Counted from the stretch's first letter, positions 34,774 through 44,219 are shown. The stretch is DNA of 64,000 nucleotides from Streptomyces sp. Ag109_O5-10 (GCF_900105755.1 NZ_FNTQ01000001.1:9300001-9364000), one strand, 5' to 3'. The notes: generated by a model from the letters alone, not told the origin. Numbers and translations: made by a program.

Positions 34774-35391
34774 ATGACCACCATCAGCATTATCGGCTCG
34801 GGCAACATGGCCACCGTCATCGGCACCCGGGCAGCCAGGCGCGGCCACACCGTCGAGCTCATGAGCCGCAACACCACCAAGGCTCAGGTACTGGCCGACC
34901 AAATCGGCCACGGAGCCACCCTCGGCGCGTTCGGCGCAACGCCGGGAGGTGACATCGTCATCGTGGCCGTCCCGTACACCGGCGCAGTCGACACGGTCAC
35001 TCACTACGGCGACGCGCTTGCCGGCAAGATCCTCGTCGACATCTCCAATCCCTTCAACGCCGACGCCAGCGGACTCGCGACCACCCCAGACAGCTCGGCG
35101 GCCCAGGAGATCGCCGCTGCCGCCCCCGAGGGCACACCCGTCGTGAAGGCGCTGAACTCGGTCTTCGGCCACGTCCTCGCTCACGACACGCCCCTGGACG
35201 TTTTTGTTGCCGGCGACGACGCCGCAGCGAAGGCCCAAGTCGCGGCGTTTCTGGAGAGCATCGACTTGCGGCCCCTCGACACGGGAGGGCTCGAGATGGC
35301 TTCGGTCCTCGAATGGACCGGCATCCTGCTGATGGGGCTGGCCCGCAACGGCGCCGGCTTCGACATCGCCCTCGGCGCTGAAGTCCGCTGA
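34774..35391 (+). CDS. NADPH-dependent F420 reductase-like protein
   Basis: A 205-residue Rossmann protein beginning TTISIIGSGNMATVIGTRAA (dinucleotide-binding GSGNMA) with SRNTTKAQ after the second strand, IVIVAVPYTGAVDTV and ILVDISNPFNADASG. These are hallmarks of the Fno-like family that moves hydride between NADPH and F420. Located right after the LLM gene, it would regenerate reduced F420 for it. ATG 34774 has an AGAGGA RBS. It is probably the last gene of the MarR-linked cluster. Confidence 0.87.
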   Translation: MTTISIIGSGNMATVIGTRAARRGHTVELMSRNTTKAQVLADQIGHGATLGAFGATPGGDIVIVAVPYTGAVDTVTHYGDALAGKILVDISNPFNADASGLATTPDSSAAQEIAAAAPEGTPVVKALNSVFGHVLAHDTPLDVFVAGDDAAAKAQVAAFLESIDLRPLDTGGLEMASVLEWTGILLMGLARNGAGFDIALGAEVR

Positions 35392-35510
35392 ACACCCTTT
35401 CGGTTTGGGCTGGCCGTTTCGGCTTTGCCGTGCTGACCGAGAGAGGTAAGTACGATACGACCTGAGTGATTGAGGGCAACCGTGACCAGGGACGCCGTTG
35501 CTAGGCCACC

Positions 35511-35560
35511 TGAACATCAACATCTTCTGGTCGCTTGCCCAAGCCCGGGGATCGGCGACT
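35511..35560 (+). mobile_element. Short remnant of IS3 OrfB
   Basis: About 50 bases encoding LNINIFWSLAQAR closely match the LNVNIFWSLAQGR part of the OrfB at 29667-30448. The rest of the element is absent, so this is a deletion scar of a second IS3 copy next to the GNAT gene. Confidence 0.7.
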
Positions 35561-35564
35561 CGCG

Positions 35565-36116
35565 TCACTGGGCGTTGGGGTCACGCAGGCCAACTGCGTC
35601 ATGCCGCCAGAACGGCTCTGCATAGACCAGCGTCCCCGTCATCCATGGCTCATGCTCCGGGAACCTGATGACCTGAAAGGCACCGTCCGGGATGCGCAGG
35701 GATGGCTTTCGGAAGCCCAGGCCACCACCGGGCACGAAGCCGAAACGCGAGTAATAGCCCGGATCACCCTCCAGGAAGACGAGCGGAACAGCCCGCTCGG
35801 CGAGGACCTCCAGTCCGTGTCGAACCAGGGCCGAGCCGATACCCCGCTGATGGAGCTCGGGCATCACGGCCAAAGGGCTGAGGACTTGCACGTCAACCAG
35901 CCGGCGAGGCGCGTCGAGAAGACTGCGGGTGAACATGACATGCCCGACGACCTGCCTGTCATGCTCGGCGACCAGCGAGAGACCGTCCTGGGGTGTGATG
36001 GTGTCCCGCAGGGTATCGACCAGGTCGGCCACGACAAGGCCATGGTCACCGAATGCCTGCAGGTGAACATCCCGCACGGCCTGCCTGTCGCTCGGAAGTT
36101 CTTCGCGAAGATCCAT
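35565..36116 (-). CDS. GNAT-family N-acetyltransferase (YhbS-like)
   Basis: A 183-residue acetyltransferase. Conserved parts are LVAEHDRQVVGHVMFTRSLL, LSPLAVMPELHQRGIGSALV (the acetyl-CoA pyrophosphate loop HQRGIGSAL), LEVLAERAVPLVFLEGDPGY and YSRFGFVPG. Start ATG 36116 begins MDLREELPSDRQ, the usual opening of this family; an upstream frame was rejected. It stands alone, with an IS3 scar beyond its 3' end. Confidence 0.9.
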   Translation of the reverse strand: MDLREELPSDRQAVRDVHLQAFGDHGLVVADLVDTLRDTITPQDGLSLVAEHDRQVVGHVMFTRSLLDAPRRLVDVQVLSPLAVMPELHQRGIGSALVRHGLEVLAERAVPLVFLEGDPGYYSRFGFVPGGGLGFRKPSLRIPDGAFQVIRFPEHEPWMTGTLVYAEPFWRHDAVGLRDPNAQ

Positions 36117-36325
36117 GCCCGGAGGGTAAAGGTCCCTCCGGGCGGCTCGCACACGGTTTTGGAACCGGAAGGACCCCCCACCAGTGACGGCTCATTTGCA
36201 CACCGGACCAGTATCCGAACCGAACGCCCGCTCCCGATGGGGCTCCTTGAATTCGGCTCTGTCCGCAGTTCCGTGAACGGACATATGGGAGGGAGCGAAC
36301 GTGCCGCATGTGGCACTCTGACCGG

Positions 36326-36727
36326 ATGGCAGAGAGCGACCGGGAGTGCCCGGTAGAGGGCTGGATCTGGAACGAGAACGTCAGGCCCTTCTTGGCGCTC
36401 TTGGCGCGTTACGCCGACTATGACTTCGATGGCACCGACTTGCAGGCGGTCGTGCACCAGACCCGTCATCTGACAAGGACGGTGGGCAGATTGCCCAGTT
36501 CGTCGACGAGCCTGCGGGACACCTTCATCGCCGTTGCCCAGTTGGACGTCTTCCGCGACGAGAACCTCGACTTCGCGCAGCGTTTGATCGCCGCCGGCGT
36601 CCCGGTCGACCTGCACGTCTACGCCCACGCCTTCCACGCCTGGGACGTGTTCGCCCCGCAGTCAGCCCCCGCCAAAACCTTCGAACAGACCTGGCACGAC
36701 TATCTGTGCCGCCACCTCCACAGCTGA
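36326..36727 (+). pseudogene. Chimera of an unknown N-terminus and the end of an alpha/beta hydrolase
   Basis: One open frame of 133 codons. Residues about 1-60 (with ENVRPFLALLARYADYDFDG) belong to an unrecognised protein. From about residue 65 the text reads DTFIAVAQLDVFRDENLDFA, then VPVDLHVYAHAFHAWDVF and the catalytic His region of an acetyl-esterase-type hydrolase, ending TWHDYLCRHL. The hydrolase lacks its nucleophile Ser half. A deletion probably joined two genes. Confidence 0.6.
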
Positions 36728-37227
36728 AGAACCCCAATCGCGACACCGCCGCTGCCGACCTCGCCGGCGGCGGCGCACCGTGCTCCGGTCTTCCCGCCGA
36801 ACCATCCCGGCCAAAGGTCCTCCTTCCCCCGGCATCCCGCCGACCGGCCTTCACGACTACGGATGTCGAGCATTGACTCAGCCGACAACCCAGGTATCCG
36901 TACCAAGGCAGGAGGCACCGGTGCTGTCGAAACCCACGACCATTTCGAATGGTTTCCCAACGTCGGCTGCTTCTGAATCTGTGACCAAGTGATGCCCGTC
37001 GTCACGAACAAAGCCAGTCATGCCTCTCACTCCAGCGCCCCGGACTCCTCAGGATGCTGTGCCCTCTACGAGGCGAGCACAGGCCATTGTCGTTTCCCGA
37101 GAGCAGTCGGCGACAAGACGGGCAGTTCCTGCGTCGAGCGGTGTTCAGCCTGCGGTGAGCTGGCGGGTCTCTACTCGGAGGCCGTGGTAGACCTGCCGCC
37201 CATGGTCATCGCCCGGCCTGGTTCCGG
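36728..37227. other. No supported gene
   Basis: This 500-base intergenic stretch shows no recognisable coding or RNA feature. Only a short GC-rich hairpin-like region near 36745-36775 might end transcription of the chimera. Confidence 0.5.
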
Positions 37228-38103
37228 TCAGCATGGCGGGGCGGCCAGGACGGCCTTGGCAGCCAGCCGGAGATCCCTGATCATTGTATTCGGGTCGCCC
37301 TTGCGGCTGACCAGGACGACCTGGCTGGGGGGAGCACCCTCGATCGGGACGGTGACGAGGTCGGGACGCAGTGAGCTGCGCCGATCGCCGACCGGTAGGA
37401 CGGCGATCGCCCCGCCGCTCGCGACGAGTTCGAGCTTGTCCTCGTAGCTCTCAATCGGTGGCACGCCGGCCCCGAGGATCCGGTAGGACGTCCAGTCCGG
37501 GGTCTCGAACGCGCACGGGGCCGCCTCTTCGTCGGCCAGTTCTTCCGCGGTCACCGACGCGCGGTCGGCCCAGGGATGGCCGCGGGGGACCACGAGCATC
37601 CGGGGCTCCTCGTACAGGGGGGTCGTGGACACGTTGTCGGCGGCGAGCGGCAACGGGGTCCGCGCGATCAGGGCGTCGACGCGCTTGTCGGACAGTGCGC
37701 CGACGTCGCGGCAGCTCAGATGCCGGGTGGCGACCGCGGCGTCTGGGTGACGGCGGCGCAGTTCCCGTACGGCGGCGGTGATCACCAGGTCCTCGACATA
37801 GCCGATGGTGATCCGTTCGGTCCGGGCTTGTTCACGGACGGCCAGTTCGGCCTGGCGGGCGGCCTGCAGCAGGGCTTGGGCCTGCGGGAGGAATGTCTGG
37901 CCGGCCGGAGTGAGCCGGGTGCCCTGGGGTGTGCGGTCCAGCAGTCGTGTGCCGAGATATTTCTCGAGCCGTTGGATCTGGCGGCTCAGCGCCGGCTGGG
38001 CTACGCGCAGGTCGGCGGCAGCCCGGCCGAAATGCTGGTGCGCCGCCACCACGGTGAAGTAGCGCACCAGCCGCAGTTCCAGGTCCTGTCCGAGATCGTT
38101 CAC
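37228..38103 (-). CDS. LysR-family transcriptional regulator
   Basis: A 291-residue regulator from GTG 38103. The N-terminal helix-turn-helix is ELRLVRYFTVVAAHQHFGRA, then VAQPALSRQIQRLEKYLGTR. The effector domain contains ITIGYVEDLVITAAVRELRR and SGGAIAVLP. It is divergent from the MDR oxidoreductase at 38225, the classic LysR arrangement, with an inverted repeat between them. Confidence 0.92.
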   Translation of the reverse strand: MNDLGQDLELRLVRYFTVVAAHQHFGRAAADLRVAQPALSRQIQRLEKYLGTRLLDRTPQGTRLTPAGQTFLPQAQALLQAARQAELAVREQARTERITIGYVEDLVITAAVRELRRRHPDAAVATRHLSCRDVGALSDKRVDALIARTPLPLAADNVSTTPLYEEPRMLVVPRGHPWADRASVTAEELADEEAAPCAFETPDWTSYRILGAGVPPIESYEDKLELVASGGAIAVLPVGDRRSSLRPDLVTVPIEGAPPSQVVLVSRKGDPNTMIRDLRLAAKAVLAAPPC

Positions 38104-38127
38104 CGTTGCAGAGTACGCGTCATGCTG

Positions 38128-38151
38128 TTTCGGAATGACCGGTTGCCGAAA
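38128..38151. promoter_or_regulatory. Candidate LysR binding site
   Basis: TTTCGG-N12-CCGAAA is a perfect 6-bp inverted repeat between the divergent LysR and oxidoreductase genes, about 75 bases before the latter. It has the partial dyad expected for a LysR recognition site, though the classical T-N11-A spacing is only approximate. Confidence 0.5.
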
Positions 38152-38224
38152 GGGTCTTGGACGGCCATGCCGTCCAGGGCCTTGACTGAAGGAGCAACGT
38201 TTCCCTGAGAAAGCGACAGGCGCG

Positions 38225-39223
38225 ATGAAGGCGATCCAGTTCCACGAGGCGGGCGGGCCGGAAGTTCTGCGGTACGACGAGGTGCCGGTTCCCGAGATCG
38301 GTCCGGGCGAGGTGCTCGTGCGGGTGCACGCGGTGGGCATCAATCCGCCGGACTGGTACCTGCGTGAGGGGATGAAGGTCATGCCGGCCGAGATGAGGCC
38401 GGTGCTGGAGTTCCCCCTCATCCCCGGAACGGACATGTCGGGCGTGGTCGAGGCGGTCGCTCCGGACGTGTCCGGGTTCGCCGTCGGTGACGAGGTCTTC
38501 GGCATGCTGCGGTTCCCGGGATTCGACGGCCGGACGTACGCCGAGTACGTGGCCGCGCCGGCTTCTGACCTGGCTCACAAGCCGGCCGGTATCGACCACG
38601 TTGAGGCGGCCGGGGCGCCGATGGCCCTGCTGACGGCCTGGCAGTACCTGGTTGATCTCGGCCACGACGTGCCGTCTCCCTTCACCGGCCAGGTGCACCA
38701 GCCGGTGCCGATCACGCCAGGGATGACCGTGCTGGTCAACGGGGCCGCTGGTGGAGTGGGTCACTTCGCGGTGCAGCTGGCGAAATGGAAGGGGGCACAC
38801 GTCATCGCGGTGGCCTCAAGCCGGCACGAGCAGTTCCTGCGCAAGCTCGGCGCCGATGAGTTCATCGACTACACCACGACGGAGGTCGCGGACGTGGTCA
38901 GCGGCGTCGACCTGGTGATCGACACCGTCGGTGGCCCGGACAGTTCACGTTTCCTGACCGTGCTCAAGGGCGGCGGCACCATGCTTCCGGTGTTCTTCGC
39001 CCAGTACGACCCGGAAGAGACGGCGCGTCTTGGCATCACCGTCTCGAACATTCAGGTGCGTTCCAACGGCCCCCAGCTCGCCGAGATCGGGCGCCTGTTC
39101 GACCAGGGCGAGCTCCAGGTCGGGGTGGACAGCACCTACCCGCTTTCCGAAGCGGGCAGCGCACACGCGCGAGCCGTGCAGGGCCACATCCAGGGCAAGA
39201 TCGTGCTGACGGTGGTCTCGTGA
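38225..39223 (+). CDS. NADP-dependent MDR oxidoreductase (quinone oxidoreductase-like)
   Basis: A 332-residue zinc-free MDR: MKAIQFHEAGGPEVLRYDEV opening, FPLIPGTDMSGVVEAVAPDV, and Rossmann motif VLVNGAAGGVGHFAVQLA followed by HVIAVASSRHEQFLRKLGAD, where SR favours NADPH. It is the first gene divergent from the LysR regulator and overlaps the downstream NTF2-like gene by GTGA. It probably reduces a quinone or enone in a small stress or biosynthetic operon. Confidence 0.9.
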   Translation: MKAIQFHEAGGPEVLRYDEVPVPEIGPGEVLVRVHAVGINPPDWYLREGMKVMPAEMRPVLEFPLIPGTDMSGVVEAVAPDVSGFAVGDEVFGMLRFPGFDGRTYAEYVAAPASDLAHKPAGIDHVEAAGAPMALLTAWQYLVDLGHDVPSPFTGQVHQPVPITPGMTVLVNGAAGGVGHFAVQLAKWKGAHVIAVASSRHEQFLRKLGADEFIDYTTTEVADVVSGVDLVIDTVGGPDSSRFLTVLKGGGTMLPVFFAQYDPEETARLGITVSNIQVRSNGPQLAEIGRLFDQGELQVGVDSTYPLSEAGSAHARAVQGHIQGKIVLTVVS

Positions 39224-39621
39224 TCGCCGACCTCCAGCAGGCGGTGGCGCACTACGCCCATGCCCTGGACGAGCTGAATGTCGCCGAGTTGGAAGCGGTC
39301 CTGACCGAGGACACCACCTGGACCTTCACGATGCCCGGACAGGGGGTGCTCGGCCCGGTCGCCGGACGCGCGGCGGTGCTCGACTTCATCCGTGACGGGC
39401 ACACGTCCCAGACCGGAAGGGTGCGGCACCACCTGGGTAACGTCGTGGTCACGACGACGGACGCCGCCACCGCCGAGGTGCAGGCCTATCCACTGCAGAC
39501 GAGGAACACCGGCGAGAGCATCCAGATGATCTCGACCGGGGTCTACACGTTGAGCTTGCGACGGTCCGACGGTATGTGGCGGATCGCCGAGCTCACCTTG
39601 ACGCTGGACAACGCCTTGTAG
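39220..39621 (+). CDS. NTF2/SnoaL-like protein
   Basis: A 133-residue cone-shaped NTF2-fold protein: AVAHYAHALDELNVAELEAV, TWTFTMPGQGVLGPVAGRAA and the terminal MWRIAELTLTLDN are typical. The GTG start at 39220 overlaps the stop of the oxidoreductase gene, so it is translationally coupled to it. Family members are isomerases, hydrolases or ligand binders. No catalytic pair is certain here. Confidence 0.85.
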   Translation: MIADLQQAVAHYAHALDELNVAELEAVLTEDTTWTFTMPGQGVLGPVAGRAAVLDFIRDGHTSQTGRVRHHLGNVVVTTTDAATAEVQAYPLQTRNTGESIQMISTGVYTLSLRRSDGMWRIAELTLTLDNAL

Positions 39622-40190
39622 GGCGAGGCCAGGCAGTGCGCCCGGCGATCATCGGATGCCTGCCGACGGCGCCCGGGTACCGATTGGGCCGACGACGAAC
39701 AGCACGGCCCCTGTCCAGGGAGACGATCAGCTGGCCGATGCGTTGTGGAACGCCAGCAGGCTCGGCTGCCCCTGGCAGATCGGGCAGGCGGTCGGGGACA
39801 GCCAGAGTGGTGATGGCCTTTCCGGCGGCCGCGGGGCCAGATCCTTCGACGTGGAGAGCAGGCAGGCGGGGAATTCCGCCACCTGTGCCCGCGGTCCGCG
39901 AGGTGCCGACGACTGCTGTGTTCGCCCTATGGTCCCTCGGCTCCGGGATCGTGTTCCGCGAACTGCCGGTGATCACCCGCGCCCCGAACGGGTTGAAGTG
40001 GGGGCTCCAGAGGTCTTGACACACCCACTGGGACGCCCCCGGGTCATCACCCGCCTCACCCGAAACTCGAAGAAGTGTTCCATTTATCGTGGGTGGCGGG
40101 TCAAGGTCGCGCCAGCGGATCTTGTACAGATGGACGCTGGCCTCAACGTCACGACCAAGACCCTCATCAACTGGCTGTCCGACGCGGAGC
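39622..40190. other. Non-coding or IS debris
   Basis: No intact gene. On the minus strand, near 39910-39965, NTIPEPRDHRAN resembles the IS5 transposase end seen at 9322-9560, and the DNA over about 27 bases is nearly the same. The remainder has no recognisable content. Confidence 0.5.
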
Positions 40191-40191
40191 G

Positions 40192-40503
40192 CAATGTGAG
40201 AACACGGCGATCGTCCCCGCCGACCCGATCCCCGACCACATCAAGCGGGGCCAGTACGAGATCAGCGGCGTCGTCAAAACCGGCGACGACGAGCGTACGC
40301 GCGGCACCGTGGACGCCGCGCCCCTGCGGATCGACGGCAGCCGGGGCCACTGGGACGAGATCGAGGGACTCTGGCTCACCGGCGAACTCACCGACGACGA
40401 GTTCGAGGACCACTTCATCGACGACGTCATCGTGGAGGACATCGGCGAAGGCACCGACGGACGGGAGTTCCCCGGCGGCTCGTACTCCGTCGAAGTCAGG
40501 TAG
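40192..40503 (+). pseudogene. Truncated acidic hypothetical protein
   Basis: A frame with coding-like bias but no credible start encodes about 100 residues: DHIKRGQYEISGVVKTGDDE, HWDEIEGLWLTGELTDDEFE and FPGGSYSVEVR at the end. It is strongly acidic and soluble. The 5' part appears lost at a junction near 40190. The family was not recognised. Confidence 0.4.
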
Positions 40504-40850
40504 CCGCACGCACGAAGCATCGTGGTCTGCGAGCGCCCGGATGCCGCACCGTTGTGGCTGGAGGGGCGTCTGGAGCGACGAATTGGACGCCGATGCGCAC
40601 TCGCTGCGTTCGATGACCCGGCCGCAATCGAGTTGGTGGCCTACGCGCTCGACACCTCGGTACGACATGAGCAGCACGACATCACGGCTTCGGCCCTGAA
40701 GACACTCGGGACGTTCCGGCCGCAGTCGCAGCGCGCCAGGAGATGGTGCCTCCGCCGGTGAGGCGGCGGGCCACCAGGTCGGTCATGGCGAGGTGAGCGC
40801 ACCGAGCCGGGGGGACGGCGTTGTCAGTGGTGGCAGGCAGGATGGCGGGC
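40504..40850. other. No supported gene
   Basis: The stretch holds a short plus-strand fragment with coding-like codons around 40605-40720 (AIELVAYALDTSVRHEQHD) but no start, RBS or family. It serves as the upstream region of the DNA ligase gene. Confidence 0.45.
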
Positions 40851-42938
40851 ATGACGACGCCCTTTGTGCAGATAGTGGATGCTGCCGCCTACGCGCAGGC
40901 GGTCGATGACGCGGTGAAGGCCGCGGCCGCCTACTACGCGGGCGGCACCTCGCCCCTGGATGACGACAGGTACGACCGGCTCGTGCGAGGTATCGCTGCG
41001 TGGGAGGCCGATCACTCTGACCAGGTGCTGCCCGGCTCCCCGACCGGGAAGGTCGCCGGCGGTGCGGCCGAAGGCGATGTGCCCCACACGGTCGCAATGC
41101 TGAGCCTGGACAACGTGTTCTCCCCGGAGCAGTTCGCCGCCTGGGCGGCCTCACTGGCCCGTCGGCTCGGTCATGAGGCGGAACGCTTCAGCGCTGAGCC
41201 GAAGCTCGACGGGCTGGCCGTCGCCGCCCGTTACAACCGCGGCCGGCTCACCCGGCTGATCACCCGGGGCGACGGGATCGCCGGGGAGGACGTCTCGCAC
41301 GCGATCGGCACCGTAGAGGGTCTCCCGGATGAGCTGGCCGAGGCGGTCACAGTGGAGGTACGCGGCGAAGTGCTGATGACCACAGCCCAGTTCGAGCATG
41401 CCAACGAGGTGCGCACCGTACACGGCGGCCAGCCGTTCGCCAACCCGCGCAACGCCGCGGCGGGCACGCTGCGTGCCAGGGACCGCTCCTACACGGTACC
41501 GATGACGTTTTTCGGCTACGGCCTGCTGGCGCTGCCTGATACCGACGATGTCCTGGCCGAGCGGCTTACCGCTCTCGCGCACAGCGAGCTGATGGCCCTG
41601 GCCGCCGAGCTGGGTGTGAACACGACCGCTGCCACGCCGGTGCCCGGCATCACTGCCACGACCACGGACGAAGTGCTCACCCGTGTCAAGGAGATCGCCG
41701 CGCTGCGTGCCGATCTGCCGTTCGGGATCGACGGCATCGTCATCAAGGCCGATCTTGCCGCTGACCGGCAGGCCGCCGGATCCGGATCGCGGGCCCCGCG
41801 CTGGGCGATCGCCTACAAGCTGCCAGCCGTGGAGAAGATCACCCGGCTGCTCGAGGTGGAGTGGAATGTGGGCCGCACCGGGATCATCGCCCCACGCGCC
41901 GTCCTGGAACCGGTCGAGATCGACGGCTCCACCATCACCTACGCCACCCTCCACAACCCGGCCGACATCACCCGCCGCGACCTGCGCCTGGGCGACCACG
42001 TCATGGTGCACCGGGCCGGCGATGTCATCCCGCGCATCGAGGCGCCCGTCGCCCACCTGCGCACCGGCACCGAGCAGCCGATCGTGTTCCCGCAGCTGTG
42101 CCCCCAGTGCGGGTCCGGCATCGACACCAGCCAGGAACGCTGGCGCTGTGAGCAAGGCCGCAACTGCCACCTGGTCGCCTCCCTGTCCTACGCCGCCGGC
42201 CGCGACCAGCTCGACATCGAAGGCCTGGGCACCACCCGCGTCATCCAGCTCGTCGAGGCCGGCCTGGTCACCGATCTCGCCGACCTGTTCACCCTCACCC
42301 GCGAACAGCTCCTCGCCCTGGAGCGGATGGGCGACACCAGCACCGACAACCTACTCGCAGCCCTGGCCGCGGCCAGGACACAGCCGTTGTCGCGAGTGCT
42401 GTGCGCACTCGGCGTCCGCGGCACTGGCCGGTCCATGTCCCGGCGGATCGCCCGGCATTTCGCGACCATGGACAACATCCGGGCTGCGGACGTCGAAGCT
42501 CTCCAACAGGTCGAGGGCATCGGCCCAGAGAAAGCGCCGTCCATCGCCGCTGAAATCGCCGATCTCGCACCGCTGATCGACAAACTCACCGCGGCCGGGG
42601 TGAACATGACCGAACCCGGCGCCACGTTCGCGCCCGCCGCAGAGATCGGCACCGAGGACACAACCGCAGCTTCCACCACGGCCGTCGGCCCACTCACCGG
42701 GATGACGGTCGCGGTCACCGGTGCGATGACCGGACCTCTGGAACAACTCAGCCGCAACCAGATGAACGAACTCATCGAGCGGGCCGGCGGCCGCTCCTCC
42801 TCCAGCGTGTCCAAGAAGACCACCCTGGTCGTCGCAGGTGACAACGCCGGGTCCAAGCGCGCCAAGGCCGAAGACCTCGGCATCCGCCTCGCCACACCCG
42901 ACGAGTTCGCCGTCCTCGTCGCCGACTACCTCAACTGA
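40851..42938 (+). CDS. ligA: NAD-dependent DNA ligase (accessory LigA-type)
   Basis: About 695 residues with the full LigA architecture. A short Ia/NMN-binding domain is followed by adenylation (AEPKLDGLA, catalytic Lys about 118; TRGDGIAGEDV; NPRNAAAGTLR; GIDGIVIKAD), OB fold (VEWNVGRTGIIAPRAVLEPV), four-Cys zinc finger (CPQCG, then CEQGRNC), helix-hairpin-helix repeats and a C-terminal BRCT domain (MTVAVTGAMTG, GGRSSSSVSKKTTLVV). It seals DNA nicks using NAD. Divergence in the BRCT region and the accessory surroundings suggest a second copy rather than the housekeeping ligase; this is inference. ATG 40842 is an alternative start. Confidence 0.92.
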   Translation: MTTPFVQIVDAAAYAQAVDDAVKAAAAYYAGGTSPLDDDRYDRLVRGIAAWEADHSDQVLPGSPTGKVAGGAAEGDVPHTVAMLSLDNVFSPEQFAAWAASLARRLGHEAERFSAEPKLDGLAVAARYNRGRLTRLITRGDGIAGEDVSHAIGTVEGLPDELAEAVTVEVRGEVLMTTAQFEHANEVRTVHGGQPFANPRNAAAGTLRARDRSYTVPMTFFGYGLLALPDTDDVLAERLTALAHSELMALAAELGVNTTAATPVPGITATTTDEVLTRVKEIAALRADLPFGIDGIVIKADLAADRQAAGSGSRAPRWAIAYKLPAVEKITRLLEVEWNVGRTGIIAPRAVLEPVEIDGSTITYATLHNPADITRRDLRLGDHVMVHRAGDVIPRIEAPVAHLRTGTEQPIVFPQLCPQCGSGIDTSQERWRCEQGRNCHLVASLSYAAGRDQLDIEGLGTTRVIQLVEAGLVTDLADLFTLTREQLLALERMGDTSTDNLLAALAAARTQPLSRVLCALGVRGTGRSMSRRIARHFATMDNIRAADVEALQQVEGIGPEKAPSIAAEIADLAPLIDKLTAAGVNMTEPGATFAPAAEIGTEDTTAASTTAVGPLTGMTVAVTGAMTGPLEQLSRNQMNELIERAGGRSSSSVSKKTTLVVAGDNAGSKRAKAEDLGIRLATPDEFAVLVADYLN

Positions 42939-42956
42939 CACCGCCGTAGGAGAGAC

Positions 42957-43904
42957 ATGTCCTGTGCCGAGCTTCCTCAGCCTGCGCCCGGTGAGGTGCT
43001 GTTGGTCTGCACGTGCTACGAGGACGGCAGGGCCCTGTGGGGCGGGCTCCTCGACGAGATCGGTGCTCGCCGGGAAGACGACGGTCTCGTCCTCGGACGC
43101 AAGGGCGTGCGGCTGCGTACGGTTGAGGACGGCCGATGGGACTTCCTGCATGGGGGAAACATCCCGGCGCTTGTTCCCGACAGCAGTCCTGTGCCGCCGG
43201 TCGTCGTCCTGGCGGACATCCCCGTGGCGTACGGCGGGGGCGGGCCGCTGCTGGTGGACCTGGCGGCGACACCCGGGCGGGGCGTCCGGGTCCCGTCGAC
43301 CCGGCTCGGCGAGATCCTCGCCGACCTGCTGAGCGGCGTACTCGTCTTCGACGACCTGGTGCGCGACATGGACCGGTGCGGGATGTACCAGGGTGACGGC
43401 GGCCGCCCGGCTTTCCCCACGCCCACGCCCTCGCCGCCGCACCGGTCCTTCCCGTCACTTCCCTCCACCGCTGCGGCCCTGCTGGTCCGCACCTGCTTCG
43501 ACGACGAGGCGGGCTGGCAAGCCCTGCTCGGCGAACTGGGCGGGACCGACGCAGACGGCTGGGTCGGCGCGGACCTGGACCCGGACGAGATCGACGTGGA
43601 GCACTACCCGTTGACAGCGCTCGTCGTCGACGACCCTGCCTTCGAAGGCCTCCAACCGGGCCAGGTCCCAGCGCTCGTCCCGTGCAAGGAGCACACCACG
43701 TTGGTCGCACTCGCCGACGCCCGGACCTTTGCCGAGCCCGGACGACCGCTGACCGTCGTCGACCTGTACGACAGCCCAGGGCAGCAGGCCGTCCTCCCAT
43801 GCCGCGAAGTCGGATCGATGGCGTGCAACCTGGAGATCGCCAACATGGACTTCCACGACTTCGTCACCGAGGAGGGCACAAAGCCGTGGTGGGAGGGCGC
43901 CTGA
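42957..43904 (+). CDS. Two-repeat DUF6924-like protein
   Basis: A 315-residue soluble protein made of two related domains. Domain 1 (about 12-140) has VLLVCTCYEDGRALWGGLLD, then VVVLADIPVAYGG and PLLVDLAATPGRGVRVPS. Domain 2 (about 172-310) repeats this plan with ALLVRTCFDDEAGWQALLGE, TTLVALADARTF and LTVVDLYDSPGQQAVLP, and ends in NLEIANMDFHDFVTEEG. A Pro-rich linker joins them. It resembles the uncharacterised Streptomyces DUF6924 family. It lies 18 bases after the DNA ligase and is probably co-transcribed (RBS TAGGAGAGA). Confidence 0.7.
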   Translation: MSCAELPQPAPGEVLLVCTCYEDGRALWGGLLDEIGARREDDGLVLGRKGVRLRTVEDGRWDFLHGGNIPALVPDSSPVPPVVVLADIPVAYGGGGPLLVDLAATPGRGVRVPSTRLGEILADLLSGVLVFDDLVRDMDRCGMYQGDGGRPAFPTPTPSPPHRSFPSLPSTAAALLVRTCFDDEAGWQALLGELGGTDADGWVGADLDPDEIDVEHYPLTALVVDDPAFEGLQPGQVPALVPCKEHTTLVALADARTFAEPGRPLTVVDLYDSPGQQAVLPCREVGSMACNLEIANMDFHDFVTEEGTKPWWEGA

Positions 43905-44219
43905 GACACGTTCTGTCCCTCCTTGATGGGGCGCGAGCGCCTGGAGGAGTTCGGTGTGCTGTGCGAGGCCTGGCGAGAGCACCACCGGTCGCAGGTCGTT
44001 GATCAGAGGATCACCTCCCGCACGATGTCCTAGACGGCCACCAGGGTCTGGGACTCGATTCCCGCCGGCGTAGCAACGGCCAAGCTCTAGTACCCCAGAT
44101 CGGATCGCCGAAGAGATGGATGACTCCTGCCCACACCCCGATCGGCCTGCGCGGCGGCCGTGGGCACGCCCTGCCGTCGACCGTGAGGACGCGCGGCGGG
44201 TCGGACAGTCTCCGGCAGG
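43905..44219. other. No supported gene
   Basis: About 315 bases between the two-repeat protein and the minus-strand small gene. No recognisable feature is present. Confidence 0.5.
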
